The notes below the pieces were generated by a model. That model ran no database searches. It had not been told where the DNA came from and saw nothing but the letters and a program-made list of their open reading frames with translations. A DNA stretch of 48,443 bases, taken from positions 1 to 48,443 of the forward strand of contig JAAXHW010000146.1 in assembly GCA_012270675.1 (NCBI GenBank), written 5' to 3'. This document shows, piece by piece, positions 36,300 to 44,858 of the stretch. The translations under genes and the position numbers were made by a program. Source of the DNA: Candidatus Latescibacterota bacterium (GTDB lineage: Bacteria; Latescibacterota; UBA2968; GCA-2709665). Positions within the stretch are counted from its first letter, which is position 1, and each line of letters starts with the position of its first letter.

Positions 36300-37250
36300 C
36301 TAAAACGACCCGCTCAGCGTGAACCGCAACGGGGGATCGAAGAAATCGAACTGCGTGTAGGAGAAGTCCACGCGAATCTCCTTGCCTTCCGCCGGCTGGA
36401 ACTTCACGCCCGCCCCCACGCTGTAGGTCTCGATATCGTAGTTGAACTTATACCCCGCACGCAGCGCCACGGTGTTCTGTAACCAGGCCTCACCGCCCAG
36501 CCGGTACTGCGGCTCCGAATAGTCCGTGGCATAGTAGTTCTCTCCCGTCACGGTCAGATAGGCCGGATCGCCCACCTCCCCAAACGTCTCCATCGCTGCC
36601 GCAACACTGAAGACCACCGGCATGAGCTGCGTCTCACCCCCGGACACCTTGATGTCCTTCCCCAGGTTCATAAACGCCATCCCAAACCGCAGACTCTTGA
36701 AACCCGTGTAGAACTTCGTCCCCAGGCTGATGTCGTAAACGGTAACCGTTTCCAGGTCCAGGTTCTGCGACGTCCAGCGGCCCACAAACCCGAACGACAG
36801 CCTGTCCGTCAACTTCTTGGCAAAGGCCACGCCGATGCTGACCGTGCCTATGTCCAGCATCCGGCCCGTGCCGTTTGGCTGAAAGATCGTGGACTCCTCC
36901 ATCTCCTCGGGCGTATATGACACCACGCTCAACCCGACGACACCGTATCCGGTTTTGAAGGCGGCCTCGCCGGAGTAAAACTTGGTATTCGACAGCCAGC
37001 GTGTGTAGGAAAACGAATATTCACCCCGCTCAACGTGGGTCAATCCCGCGGGATTGATGTGGATCATGCCGATGTCGTCACCGATGGCCGCATAACTGCC
37101 CCCCATACCGCTCATGCGCGCCCCCTGGTCTATCTTCAACAGAGGCATCGTCACACCGCCCACCTTCTTCTGCCCCGCAGGCACGGCATCTGGAAAGACC
37201 AGAGTGCAAACGGCCATCGCTGTCACGACGGTCCAAAACGCTCGTCTCAT
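36300..37250 (-). CDS. PorV/PorQ family outer-membrane beta-barrel protein
   Basis: 316 aa with a signal peptide (MRRAFWTVVTAMAVCTLVF, then AVPAG). The family signature is present: KIDQGARMSGMGGSYAAIGDDIGMIHINPAGLTHV (in pieces, near 42-75), then beta-barrel strands with YRLGGEAWLQNTVALRAGY near 260 and an aromatic C-terminus, TLSGSF. PorV-type proteins sit in the outer membrane and, in Bacteroidota, carry type IX cargo to the cell surface; here the neighbour at 37298 has a C-terminal domain of the right type. The start at 37250 is set by AGGAG 9 bases upstream. It ends 43 bases before the terminator at 36163-36257. Confidence 0.85.
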   Translation of the reverse strand: MRRAFWTVVTAMAVCTLVFPDAVPAGQKKVGGVTMPLLKIDQGARMSGMGGSYAAIGDDIGMIHINPAGLTHVERGEYSFSYTRWLSNTKFYSGEAAFKTGYGVVGLSVVSYTPEEMEESTIFQPNGTGRMLDIGTVSIGVAFAKKLTDRLSFGFVGRWTSQNLDLETVTVYDISLGTKFYTGFKSLRFGMAFMNLGKDIKVSGGETQLMPVVFSVAAAMETFGEVGDPAYLTVTGENYYATDYSEPQYRLGGEAWLQNTVALRAGYKFNYDIETYSVGAGVKFQPAEGKEIRVDFSYTQFDFFDPPLRFTLSGSF

Positions 37251-37297
37251 GGTTCTATCTCCTTCTTTCAGTGTCTCAGCAAGCCCTCTGACAGGCC

Positions 37298-39532
37298 TCA
37301 CCTGATGATCACAAACGTGCCGGTCTGCATCTTGCCCACGCTTCCCGCTACCTGCGATTCGACCACGAAGTAGTAGATGCCGGCGGATGCCTTTCCGATG
37401 AGATCCCTCGTTATCATATCGTAATTTGTTTCGCCTTTTGAGGGATCGTCGTGCCTGAACTCCGTTAAGAGATCCCCGGCCGCTGTGAAGATCTTCACCT
37501 TGCACTTGTGCGGGAGATTGAGAAAGCGCACCCTGTCCTTGTTCGGGTAGGCGTGCGCCCCGTCATCGAAATACGGGTTGGGCACCACCCGGACCTGCCT
37601 TTGCAACTGGTCGGACTCGGCGGTGGGGGGCACGAACGGGATCGACCATATGACGCCGCCGTTCACCCACTGCTCGGGGGAACTGTTCCCGCCTTCAAGG
37701 GAGGGAATGGCCATGCCGGTCCCGTTCCAGTCGGCATGCCCCGAATCGTAAGCGCGGACGGCGTAGTCATACGCAAACCCCGCGGCAGACTTTTCGTCCA
37801 CATAGGTGTAAGCGCCCCCGGATTTCGGGATGTCGGCAAAAAGCACCCAGTTGTCTATCTTGTTATCCGACCGGTAGACCCGGTAGCCAATGACATCCTG
37901 GGCTTCCGAGCCCGAATAGTCCGGATCGGCCGCGCTGTCCCCGGTGGCGTCCCACGTCAACTGGTTGGTCGCGTCGGGGGTGACACCCGATGTCACCTTC
38001 ACATCCGGCGGGGGATCGGGCAGATCGTAGTCCCAATCGAAGGCCTCCCTGGCCTTGTTCAGGTGTTTGACCAGGTTGTCGAACCCCTTGTCTGTGCGCA
38101 GTTCGCTCTGTTTGCCCTGCACGGCCCATCCCCACATGTTCTCTTCCACCGGGGCGGCCGCCACCAGGGCCACCACGATCCTCGCCTTGTCGCCGGGCGC
38201 CAGGTCGTAGGGGCCGTAGGTGAAGGTCCCGTGCACCCCATCGACCGAGGGCGGGTTGTCCATAATCTCGGGCGCGCCGGACAGGTCGTTGTACATCTTC
38301 TCGAAGGACGAGGTCCCGGAATCGGGATTGTCGAAGTCAGTCCTCGTTCGGAACTGCCACCACCTGAAGGCATACGGCTGATCGGCCACTCCGGGCGCCA
38401 CGAAGCTCGCATCCCCCCCGGTGTCGTAGGTCCACGTGCCCGCATCGTTGTCGGCGCCGGGGGTGTAGGCGATCGGCGCAAACCCCGCGTGCTGGTAGGC
38501 CATCAGCTCGCCCTCAACAATGGTCTTCTTGAAGCCGGCCGATCCATATGAGTTCATCCGGCCCGAGTCGAATGGGTCGCCTAGGTCGTCCGACACCGTA
38601 ATCGGGGAGTCTCCGTCGTAGCCGTACCACAACTTCAGCCCCACCCCCGAAGCCGGGCCGTCGTAGTTGCCCGCCTCCGTGTATTTGTTCCAGTCGTCGT
38701 GCATCAGGTCATTCTCCGTCCGGAAATCACTCGTGCCGGCCTGCCACCGCCAGCCGCGCTGTGAAATGATCCACCGGGTCGAGAGTGCAATGAAGGTGTC
38801 GTCGAGCTGATGACTCCCGGTGTTTTCGAACGTAAACTCCAAAATCTCGAAGTCGTCGTAGTCCGGGTAGCCCCACGCGTAGGCCTTTCGGGTGACCGTA
38901 ACCCCGTGCTTTGTGGAGTAGTGAGAGATGATGATGCTCTCCGGAAACGTGTCCTTGTCCGGGTCCATGTACTGGCCATACCGGTAGTTGAGGATCTCCA
39001 CCGGCGTATCGGCCCCCGGAGGCGGCTGTCCGGGCCACCAGTTGGCCATCGCCATGCCCAGGGGGGCATAGGTCGGATAGCCGATGTTCGCCTCCGGCCC
39101 CGCCGAAGGGTCGTAGGCCAACATAGTGATCTCCGGGGGGTCCTTGTCGATTTTGGTCTCCGACACGTAATACTCCCCGTTCGCCACCGTGGCGACAAAG
39201 GTCTCGAGGCCCGCGGAAAGTATATTCATCTCCGTGTTTGCGGTCAAATAATTCGCGAGGCCGGGCCAGGTTCTCGGGCCTCCGTAGTAATCCGGGCCCT
39301 CGTACTGAAAATCGGTAACGTAATTGCCGGGATAGTTCATGCTCAACCCGCGGTAAAGGCTGACAAGGTCCGCGCTCCATATTCCCTGGCTGCCCACGTT
39401 CCAGTACGTATTCCACAGCTTGGCGCGGGTCTGGAAGCGGTGCTTCGACCGCTGTGCGTCCACCGGGGACGGACCCCACAGCAACAGGCCCAGAAGCAGG
39501 TACACCGCCCCGCAGATTGTGATCCTTTTCAT
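37298..39532 (-). CDS. Secreted protein with FN3-like and FlgD/T9SS-like C-terminal domain
   Basis: 744 aa with a clear signal peptide (MKRITICGAVYLLLGLLLW, then VDAQ). The body is acidic and tyrosine-rich, with a large beta-rich domain (about 30-490), an FN3-like unit (about 530-620: GYRVYRSDNKIDNW) and a C-terminal domain that begins VRVVPNPYFDD and contains CKVKIFTAAGDLLTEF and GIYYFVVES before ending GTFVIIR. That PNP...GxYY pattern matches FlgD-type and type IX sorting domains. It is the likely partner of the PorV-like gene 47 bases downstream. Function of the N-terminal domain is unknown. ATG 39532 has AGGAGG 9 bases upstream. Confidence 0.8.
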   Translation of the reverse strand: MKRITICGAVYLLLGLLLWGPSPVDAQRSKHRFQTRAKLWNTYWNVGSQGIWSADLVSLYRGLSMNYPGNYVTDFQYEGPDYYGGPRTWPGLANYLTANTEMNILSAGLETFVATVANGEYYVSETKIDKDPPEITMLAYDPSAGPEANIGYPTYAPLGMAMANWWPGQPPPGADTPVEILNYRYGQYMDPDKDTFPESIIISHYSTKHGVTVTRKAYAWGYPDYDDFEILEFTFENTGSHQLDDTFIALSTRWIISQRGWRWQAGTSDFRTENDLMHDDWNKYTEAGNYDGPASGVGLKLWYGYDGDSPITVSDDLGDPFDSGRMNSYGSAGFKKTIVEGELMAYQHAGFAPIAYTPGADNDAGTWTYDTGGDASFVAPGVADQPYAFRWWQFRTRTDFDNPDSGTSSFEKMYNDLSGAPEIMDNPPSVDGVHGTFTYGPYDLAPGDKARIVVALVAAAPVEENMWGWAVQGKQSELRTDKGFDNLVKHLNKAREAFDWDYDLPDPPPDVKVTSGVTPDATNQLTWDATGDSAADPDYSGSEAQDVIGYRVYRSDNKIDNWVLFADIPKSGGAYTYVDEKSAAGFAYDYAVRAYDSGHADWNGTGMAIPSLEGGNSSPEQWVNGGVIWSIPFVPPTAESDQLQRQVRVVPNPYFDDGAHAYPNKDRVRFLNLPHKCKVKIFTAAGDLLTEFRHDDPSKGETNYDMITRDLIGKASAGIYYFVVESQVAGSVGKMQTGTFVIIR

Positions 39533-39619
39533 AATCCTGAACCTCCTTCGTCAATCGTCGTCTTTAAGGCCCGAAAATGGGTGTTTTTTCCTCTCCCGCA
39601 TTTCAAACCCGCCCCTGCG

Positions 39620-39635
39620 GAAGATTACGATCTTC
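39620..39635. other. Small perfect hairpin between TonB receptor and secreted-protein gene
   Basis: GAAGAT and ATCTTC flank the four-base loop TACG. It lies in the 124-base spacer 39533-39656, which otherwise holds the Shine-Dalgarno of the 37298 gene and nothing else I could identify. Possibly a mRNA processing or stability element. Confidence 0.5.
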
Positions 39636-39656
39636 GGGCTTGGGGACAAATGCTCG

Positions 39657-42600
39657 TTAGAAACTCAACCGGATGCCCACGTGCGACTCCCGGGGACTGC
39701 CGAGATAGCGCGACCGGTCTGAGACGTCCCCGAATTCCTGATACGAGGCATCGTCAGGAGGGGGTATCTGGAGTCCATAGTACATGTAGTTGACACCGGA
39801 GGCGCCCGCGTCCTTCTGGTTGAACAGGTTTAACACCTCCACGAACAGGTCCGCATTCACCTTTCCCAGGTTGAGGCGCTTCTGCACGCTCAGATCGACG
39901 TTGGTGTGCAGAGGCCCCCTCGAGTAGGTTGACTTCCCGTCCAGGGTCGGGTACTTGAATTTCGAACCGGTATAGATCCGGTAGATCAGGTTCGCCCGCA
40001 GGTTGCCCAGAAGGGTGCTTCCGCCAATCCTGGGTCCCGCTCCGAGGTCTGCGGGGGTAGAGAAGAACATCTGCAGGCTGCCCTGGCTCCGCTTCCCCGC
40101 CGTGATGTCGTCTCTGTTGCCTCCCAGCCAATCCTCCAGGTAATACAGTCCTTTAGCGGCTGCCCGGGCTTCATCGGTCAGGCTCGGACGGTCGTCGAAT
40201 GACTTGGTCTCGATGTCACCCGTGTAAAAGACAATCGCCAGACTATTGGTGGATACATCCTGCGCATTCATCGCGCCACCGAGAGCCTCTCTCCGCCTCG
40301 CCTCCGACATCGGCACCGGCCGCTGAAACCCGTCCCCCTCTTCCCACTCCACCATGACCGGGCTGTTCATAATAAAGGTGGAGTCCATCGCAACGCCCAC
40401 CCCGATCGAGCTTGTGCCCTTTCCGCCGTAATACTCGCCCGTCCACTCAAGGTTGAACGCGGCCCGGAACGCGAAGTAGTGGCTGAAGCTTTTCCTCAGG
40501 CTGAGCTCGAAGCCCCGGGTATCTTCCCACCAGGTCGCCCCTGTGCCGCTGACATACAACCGCCCGCTGGTAAACGGATTACGGATATTCTGCCATTGTC
40601 CGGATGATTGGTTTATGCCGCTGTTGTAGAAGGTAGCCAGCGTGAACACATAGTCGCTCACAAAGTTCCAGTCCACGCCCACCTCGGTGTTGACCTTCTT
40701 TTGCGGCAGTTCAAACGACGGCCAGAGCGCAGTCGTCCCGGTAGGCCACTTTGGCTGCACGTACTCGCTGAAAGGAACGCCAGGTACCCCGACTTTGCCG
40801 GCGGTTATCCACATCTCCTGAAACATGCGCCGGAAGCCGGGAGTCTGCGCAAAGTGGCCGTAGGAGAAGTGCATGGCCGATCTGTCCGTGATCGGATGGG
40901 AGATCCCCAGGCGGGGGGACCAGTTTGTCCACGGCTTCAGGCGGTAGTGGGGGACGTGCTGCCATCTTGACAGCGAATCGTACATAAAGCTCCTGAACCC
41001 GCCGTAAAACGGCGCATCTATGCCATAGAACATGTCGTAGCGGATGCCCGCGTTCACGATCAGCCCTTCAAATTCCATCTTATCCTGGACGTAAAACCCC
41101 AGCTCACTGGGTGTTTGCGGCTCCCCTGGCACGCTACCTTTCCCGACGATTTCGATGGCCTTCTGCCCGTCGGGAAACATGACCTCCCAGGTAAACCAGT
41201 TGCTGTACTTTACGAACTCGACTCCCGTCTTGATGAAGTGCCCTTTCCTGAACTGGCTGGAAAGGTCGGCCTTGAGGGTGGTCCTCTTCTGCTCGGCGAT
41301 GGTATAATTCCACATATTTTCCCGGCCGAGGTAGAAATGGCCCGATTTGTCGGTCCTCTGATCCGAGGTCGTCTTCCCCGTCGTCTCGCTGCTGTCCTCC
41401 CTGCTTACGTAGTGCGACACCTTGATTTCGTAAAACGTCTTCGGACTGATGGTGTGGGTCCAGGTGGCATAGAGCATGTTCTCGGGGCTGGGGACCTTCC
41501 CCCCTGGGGACCCCTCCGGGATGAACAGGTGCCGTCCGGTTGACCTGGTTACGTTGGTAACGCCGGCCCAATTGGGCGATCGGCCACCCCGCCAGTGCTC
41601 TGAATAGTCGTAGATCCATCCCAACCGGAACTTGACATTCGCCCCTGGCGCAAGCGTCAACTTTGACGTGGTCCGGATATTCGTCGGCGTGCGGTTCGCA
41701 CGCCCGGGAACACGCGTGGCCTCATCCACGTGCCGGGCGCTCACGAAAAAGGACGATTGTCCAAGCAGCGGACCGCTTAGAAAGCCGTCGTAGTAATGGC
41801 TGCGCCAGTCGGTGTAATTCAGCCGCTGGTGGACCAGTCTTCCCGTCTCGGGGTCCACCTCGGAAACCCACTCCGGATCGTCCCATTTCGCGTTGCCCTT
41901 GTGCTCGGGCGCGTCGTACACGTTCGCCCCCCAGTGCTTCTTGCCCGCAGGGGTGAGCCGGTACTCAACCTCGCCGTGGTAGCCCGCCTCCCCGTCCCGG
42001 GTGATCAGCTGTATCACGCCGGTCATCGCATTTCCGTATTCGGCGTTCATTCCGCCGGTGATGACGGAGATCTCCTGCACGGCATCGGTGTTGACGCCCT
42101 TCCACCAGGCTGTGCCCGGGGCGTTCCAGTCCAGGTAGCTACCTGAATCATATCCAACATAGACCCGCTTGTCCGACTGCTGCATCCGGATACCATCCAC
42201 GACAAAGGAGGTTTCGTCGGGCGGGGAGCCCCGGATGAACTGGCTGCCGTCCACCGCGATTCCAGCCTCCAGCTCCACGAACTGTTCAACGTTCCGTAAA
42301 ATCGGCGTCCGCCGGATTTCCTCGGAACTCACCACATACCGGCTCTCCGTCTTGTCCGGCTCCACGGGCGGGCGCTCCGCCACCACCACCATCTCCTCCA
42401 GCGCCAGTTCCTGCTCCCGGAGACGGAAATTCAACGTCGTCGTGAAATCCGCTCGCACGATCACCTGCTCCTGGATCGACGAATGGTAGCCCACCATCGA
42501 CGCCGTGGCCTTATACACGTCGGGATCCATCGAAACGATCACGTAGGACCCATCCGCATCCGTCGTCGATCCCCGCTGGGTGCCCTCAAGCACCACGCTG

Positions 42601-42740
42601 GCCCCCGGCAGCGGGTCTCCCTTCTCGTCCATCACAACACCCATCACCTTCCCGGTCGTCCCGGCGGTCACCGCGCTGTCCAGCGCCAGAACAGCGCACA
42701 GCGCAAGGGCAACACTCAAACCTGTATTCAACCTGTTCAT
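39657..42740 (-). CDS. TonB-dependent outer-membrane receptor
   Basis: 1027 aa. Signal peptide (MNRLNTGLSVALALCAVLAL, then TAG), a carboxypeptidase-regulatory-like domain (about 28-108: GKVMGVVMDEKGDPLPGASV), a TonB-box-like EEMVVVAERPP near 115-125, a plug domain (about 130-255: FVVDGIRMQ, EISVITGGMNAEYGNAMTGVIQL) and a long 22-strand-type barrel ending GIRLSF. This is SusC-like in domain order, but no SusD partner is encoded, so it may import a small or soluble glycoside. Start ATG 42740 with AAGGGGG upstream. Co-directional with the GntR gene 5' of it. Confidence 0.93.
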   Translation of the reverse strand: MNRLNTGLSVALALCAVLALDSAVTAGTTGKVMGVVMDEKGDPLPGASVVLEGTQRGSTTDADGSYVIVSMDPDVYKATASMVGYHSSIQEQVIVRADFTTTLNFRLREQELALEEMVVVAERPPVEPDKTESRYVVSSEEIRRTPILRNVEQFVELEAGIAVDGSQFIRGSPPDETSFVVDGIRMQQSDKRVYVGYDSGSYLDWNAPGTAWWKGVNTDAVQEISVITGGMNAEYGNAMTGVIQLITRDGEAGYHGEVEYRLTPAGKKHWGANVYDAPEHKGNAKWDDPEWVSEVDPETGRLVHQRLNYTDWRSHYYDGFLSGPLLGQSSFFVSARHVDEATRVPGRANRTPTNIRTTSKLTLAPGANVKFRLGWIYDYSEHWRGGRSPNWAGVTNVTRSTGRHLFIPEGSPGGKVPSPENMLYATWTHTISPKTFYEIKVSHYVSREDSSETTGKTTSDQRTDKSGHFYLGRENMWNYTIAEQKRTTLKADLSSQFRKGHFIKTGVEFVKYSNWFTWEVMFPDGQKAIEIVGKGSVPGEPQTPSELGFYVQDKMEFEGLIVNAGIRYDMFYGIDAPFYGGFRSFMYDSLSRWQHVPHYRLKPWTNWSPRLGISHPITDRSAMHFSYGHFAQTPGFRRMFQEMWITAGKVGVPGVPFSEYVQPKWPTGTTALWPSFELPQKKVNTEVGVDWNFVSDYVFTLATFYNSGINQSSGQWQNIRNPFTSGRLYVSGTGATWWEDTRGFELSLRKSFSHYFAFRAAFNLEWTGEYYGGKGTSSIGVGVAMDSTFIMNSPVMVEWEEGDGFQRPVPMSEARRREALGGAMNAQDVSTNSLAIVFYTGDIETKSFDDRPSLTDEARAAAKGLYYLEDWLGGNRDDITAGKRSQGSLQMFFSTPADLGAGPRIGGSTLLGNLRANLIYRIYTGSKFKYPTLDGKSTYSRGPLHTNVDLSVQKRLNLGKVNADLFVEVLNLFNQKDAGASGVNYMYYGLQIPPPDDASYQEFGDVSDRSRYLGSPRESHVGIRLSF

Positions 42741-42872
42741 CTGTTCCCCCTTTCCTGCGGGTAATAGAATCTCACTGCTCCCCGAAAAATCCCAACCCTG
42801 TAAAGAATGTCCCTGCGCCCTCCTTTCTCCCGGCTCAAATCGTCGCCCGTCTCTTGAACCACGAACGACCGC

Positions 42873-43589
42873 CTATCGCGTAAAATAAAACCTCAATCCT
42901 CCCCGAACATTCCAAAACTGCATCGGAAACGTCTGACCATTGATACCCCACGCCTCCATCGGACGAAGCTCGCCCAACAACACATTATACCGAAGACGAA
43001 GATCCACCGACATATTGTTGAACACAAAACCCTCCACACCCAAACCCGCATTCACACCAAGCGCCGTGCGCGTGTCGCTGAACGGCTCCAGCTTCAACCC
43101 CTGGTCCAACGGTGCCGTCTTCTGACCCGGATAAATCAAATTCCGAACATCCGTCGCATAATCGTAAAACCCCGCACCCACCGTCAAATACGACGCATAA
43201 CTCCCCTGACGAAGCACCTCCGCTCCTGTCCTGCGAATAATACCGTTCACCAGAAAATTGTTCAACGTCATCTGGCTGACCGCACCGGGCGAAAGATAGT
43301 CCTTACCGTCTACGCCCCACGTGAACGTCCGCTCCTCAAGGCTCCCGTTGGTGAACCTCGAACGGCCATACTCCACCTCCACGCTCACCTTCGGACCCAC
43401 CACATAGGTGAACACCACACCCACTTTCCCCTGCCCGTCTGCAAACCAGTCCTTCATCTTGAACAGCGACCGGTTATAGTCCACAAACGCGCCCACACCC
43501 CAGCTTCCAACCTCACCCTGACCGTACGCACCCCCCCCGGAAACCAGCAGAAACACCACCGCCAGACATCCCAAAATGACCTTTCGCAT
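42873..43589 (-). CDS. Outer-membrane beta-barrel protein
   Basis: 238 aa with a signal peptide (MRKVILGCLAVVFLLVSGG, then YGQG) and alternating strand pattern with aromatic girdle residues, ending GGLRFYFTR. Strands such as VVFTYVVGPKVSVEVEYG, YLTVGAGFYDYATDV and VDLRLRYNVLLGEL suggest an 8- to 10-strand OmpA/OmpW-like barrel. Start at 43589 set by AGGAGG 7 bases upstream. It lies between the regulator and the TonB receptor, so it is part of the same outer-membrane block; its role (porin, anchor or partner) is not clear. Confidence 0.8.
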   Translation of the reverse strand: MRKVILGCLAVVFLLVSGGGAYGQGEVGSWGVGAFVDYNRSLFKMKDWFADGQGKVGVVFTYVVGPKVSVEVEYGRSRFTNGSLEERTFTWGVDGKDYLSPGAVSQMTLNNFLVNGIIRRTGAEVLRQGSYASYLTVGAGFYDYATDVRNLIYPGQKTAPLDQGLKLEPFSDTRTALGVNAGLGVEGFVFNNMSVDLRLRYNVLLGELRPMEAWGINGQTFPMQFWNVRGGLRFYFTR

Positions 43590-43660
43590 ACGCTGCCTCC
43601 TTCCGGCCCTTATGTTATGAAACACTCGCAGCCAGACGGTCCGGCTGACCATTTATGTGC

Positions 43661-44332
43661 TTAATCAGCAACCAACTTCAGTGCGGCCGTTTCCTGCACT
43701 TCCCACTTCATGTCCTGCCACGGATAAAGGATGTGCTGCCGCATCTGCCTGTCGGCTGCATCGGGGTCCCCGGTCGCGATCGCCCGGACGACCTCCACGT
43801 GACTCTCACTTTTCGTCTTAAGGTTGCCAATGAACTGGCCGGCCCACGTCATGACAACTGTCCAGCGTTTGATCTCTTCACGGAGCCAGCCACATCCGGC
43901 CGTCTCTGCAACCATGAGATGGAAGCGTTCGTCCAGTTCAGTCGTCAAGTCGTCAGCGTCCAGCCCCGCTTCAATTCGGCCGTCGATCTCCTCGGCAAGC
44001 TTCATCAGCCTCTGGATATCCATCGGCGTCGCCGACACCGCGCAGCACCGCGCGCTCTGCGCCTCCAGCCCTTCCCGCACAATCATCCCCTCATCGATCA
44101 TCTCACGTGTTATCCGGGTCACCGTCCAGTTCTGCCCGTGCCCTCCCTGGACCAGGTGCTCACTTCTGAGCTGGATGAGGGCATCGCGCACTGGACCGTT
44201 GCTGGTGCCCAACCCGGCGATGGATTTTCGCACGTTGATCCTTGAACCTGGAGCGAGTCTGCCGCTCAAAATCCAGTGCCGCAGCGTCTTGTACGCGTGG
44301 GATGCCTGACCGTCAAAACGGTGCCTTGTCAA
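43661..44332 (-). CDS. GntR-family transcriptional regulator (FadR/FCD type)
   Basis: 223 aa from TTG 44332. The N-terminal winged helix-turn-helix is seen in YKTLRHWILSGRLAPGSRI and SIAGLGTSNGPVRDALIQL; the C-terminal FCD-type effector domain has VREGLEAQSARCCAVSAT, LDERFHLMVAETAG and HVEVVRAIATGDPDAA, with His/Asp residues that can bind a metal-carboxylate ligand. TTG 44332 with GAGG 5 bases upstream is preferred over TTG 44401, which lies about 2 bases after the predicted transcription start. It heads the whole minus-strand run and probably represses it until a sugar acid or acyl ligand appears. Confidence 0.87.
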   Translation of the reverse strand: MTRHRFDGQASHAYKTLRHWILSGRLAPGSRINVRKSIAGLGTSNGPVRDALIQLRSEHLVQGGHGQNWTVTRITREMIDEGMIVREGLEAQSARCCAVSATPMDIQRLMKLAEEIDGRIEAGLDADDLTTELDERFHLMVAETAGCGWLREEIKRWTVVMTWAGQFIGNLKTKSESHVEVVRAIATGDPDAADRQMRQHILYPWQDMKWEVQETAALKLVAD

Positions 44333-44390
44333 CAATTCCTCACTAAAAAAACAGGTTATGTCCTGAACACCGGCCGTATATCTGGTTAAC

Positions 44391-44400
44391 TGATTAATCA
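44391..44400. promoter_or_regulatory. Palindromic operator candidate TGATTAATCA
   Basis: A perfect 10-base palindrome just downstream of the -10 box of the GntR promoter, close to the transcript start. This is a natural site for autoregulation by the GntR protein. Not tested. Confidence 0.5.
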
Positions 44401-44409
44401 ATCTGTAAA

Positions 44410-44438
44410 AAAATAAGACCCCAATTTTTCGTTGTCAA
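44410..44438 (-). promoter_or_regulatory. Sigma70-like promoter of the GntR gene and the island
   Basis: TTGACA (44433-44438) is a perfect -35 box, separated by 17 bases from TATTTT (44410-44415). The transcript would start near 44403. A/T tracts (44400-44460) surround it. Confidence 0.7.
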
Positions 44439-44470
44439 GCGGTTTTTTAAACCTTTTTCTCAACATCATC

Positions 44471-44503
44471 CCTGCCTGCAGCGCAGGACGCTGCGCAGGC
44501 AGG
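44471..44503. repeat. REP-like hairpin
   Basis: Arms CCTGCCTGC (44471-44479) and GCAGGCAGG (44495-44503), with inner pair AGCG/CGCT and a 5-base loop. Its first 13 bases are identical to 31432-31444, so the element is a dispersed intergenic repeat. Confidence 0.6.
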
Positions 44504-44637
44504 TGAATTCTGCACGGCTCTCATATAAATCACAATATAAGCCCCATAAATAAAAGCACAATCAGGGAAATCCCTGGTTTCGGGCTTCGAAATACCTGAA
44601 GCGATAATCATCAATGGCCTGTGCTCCGTAGCCGGCG

Positions 44638-44678
44638 TGCCTGCGATCCAGACCTCACGCCGGTCCCCCTCCTGTTCG
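44638..44678 (-). pseudogene. Possible remnant resembling the GH42-like gene
   Basis: On the minus strand the frame reads CEQEGDRREVWIAGTP; ten residues, RREVWIAGTP, are identical to part of the C-terminal domain of the GH42-like protein (codons near 18411-18442). At the DNA level about 31 of 38 bases agree. After this the frame diverges. This may be the decayed end of a gene once present here. Too short to be certain. Confidence 0.35.
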
Positions 44679-44688
44679 CATAAAAAAC

Positions 44689-44702
44689 TTGTTCCGGAAC
44701 AA
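44689..44702. promoter_or_regulatory. Perfect 14-base palindrome TTGTTCCGGAACAA
   Basis: Lies between the divergent GntR and Gfo/Idh genes and overlaps the -35 of a candidate plus-strand promoter. A dyad of this size is typical of a transcription-factor site. Confidence 0.55.
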
Positions 44703-44717
44703 TTCAAACATTACATT
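44689..44717 (+). promoter_or_regulatory. Candidate promoter for the plus-strand Gfo/Idh-VOC pair
   Basis: TTGTTC (44689-44694), 17 bases, then TACATT (44712-44717). Weaker than the GntR promoter. The leader to 44859 would be about 135 bases. Confidence 0.4.
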
Positions 44718-44858
44718 ACACATGAAGCCAAACCCATCGGATTCACCACGGAAGTGCCCAGCGTACTCCGCCTCTACACAACCCCGGACGATTGGCCGAC
44801 GCCTGTCTCCGGCTTACAGGATCGTCTCCCCACCCCGGTCCAATATATGGAGCGACCA

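Larger units (their letters stand above)
44402..44858. other. 457-base divergent intergenic region
   Basis: No intact gene. Contents: the GntR promoter and operator; a 13-bp hairpin with a 2-base bulge at 44471-44503 (arms begin CCTGCCTGC); a short coding-like fragment on the minus strand near 44638-44678; a perfect palindrome at 44689-44702; and a possible plus-strand promoter at 44689-44717. Confidence 0.7.

Noticed and set aside
42741-42872. Promoter for the TonB receptor
   Set aside because: No convincing -35/-10 pair found; the region only shows a Shine-Dalgarno and GC-rich sequence.
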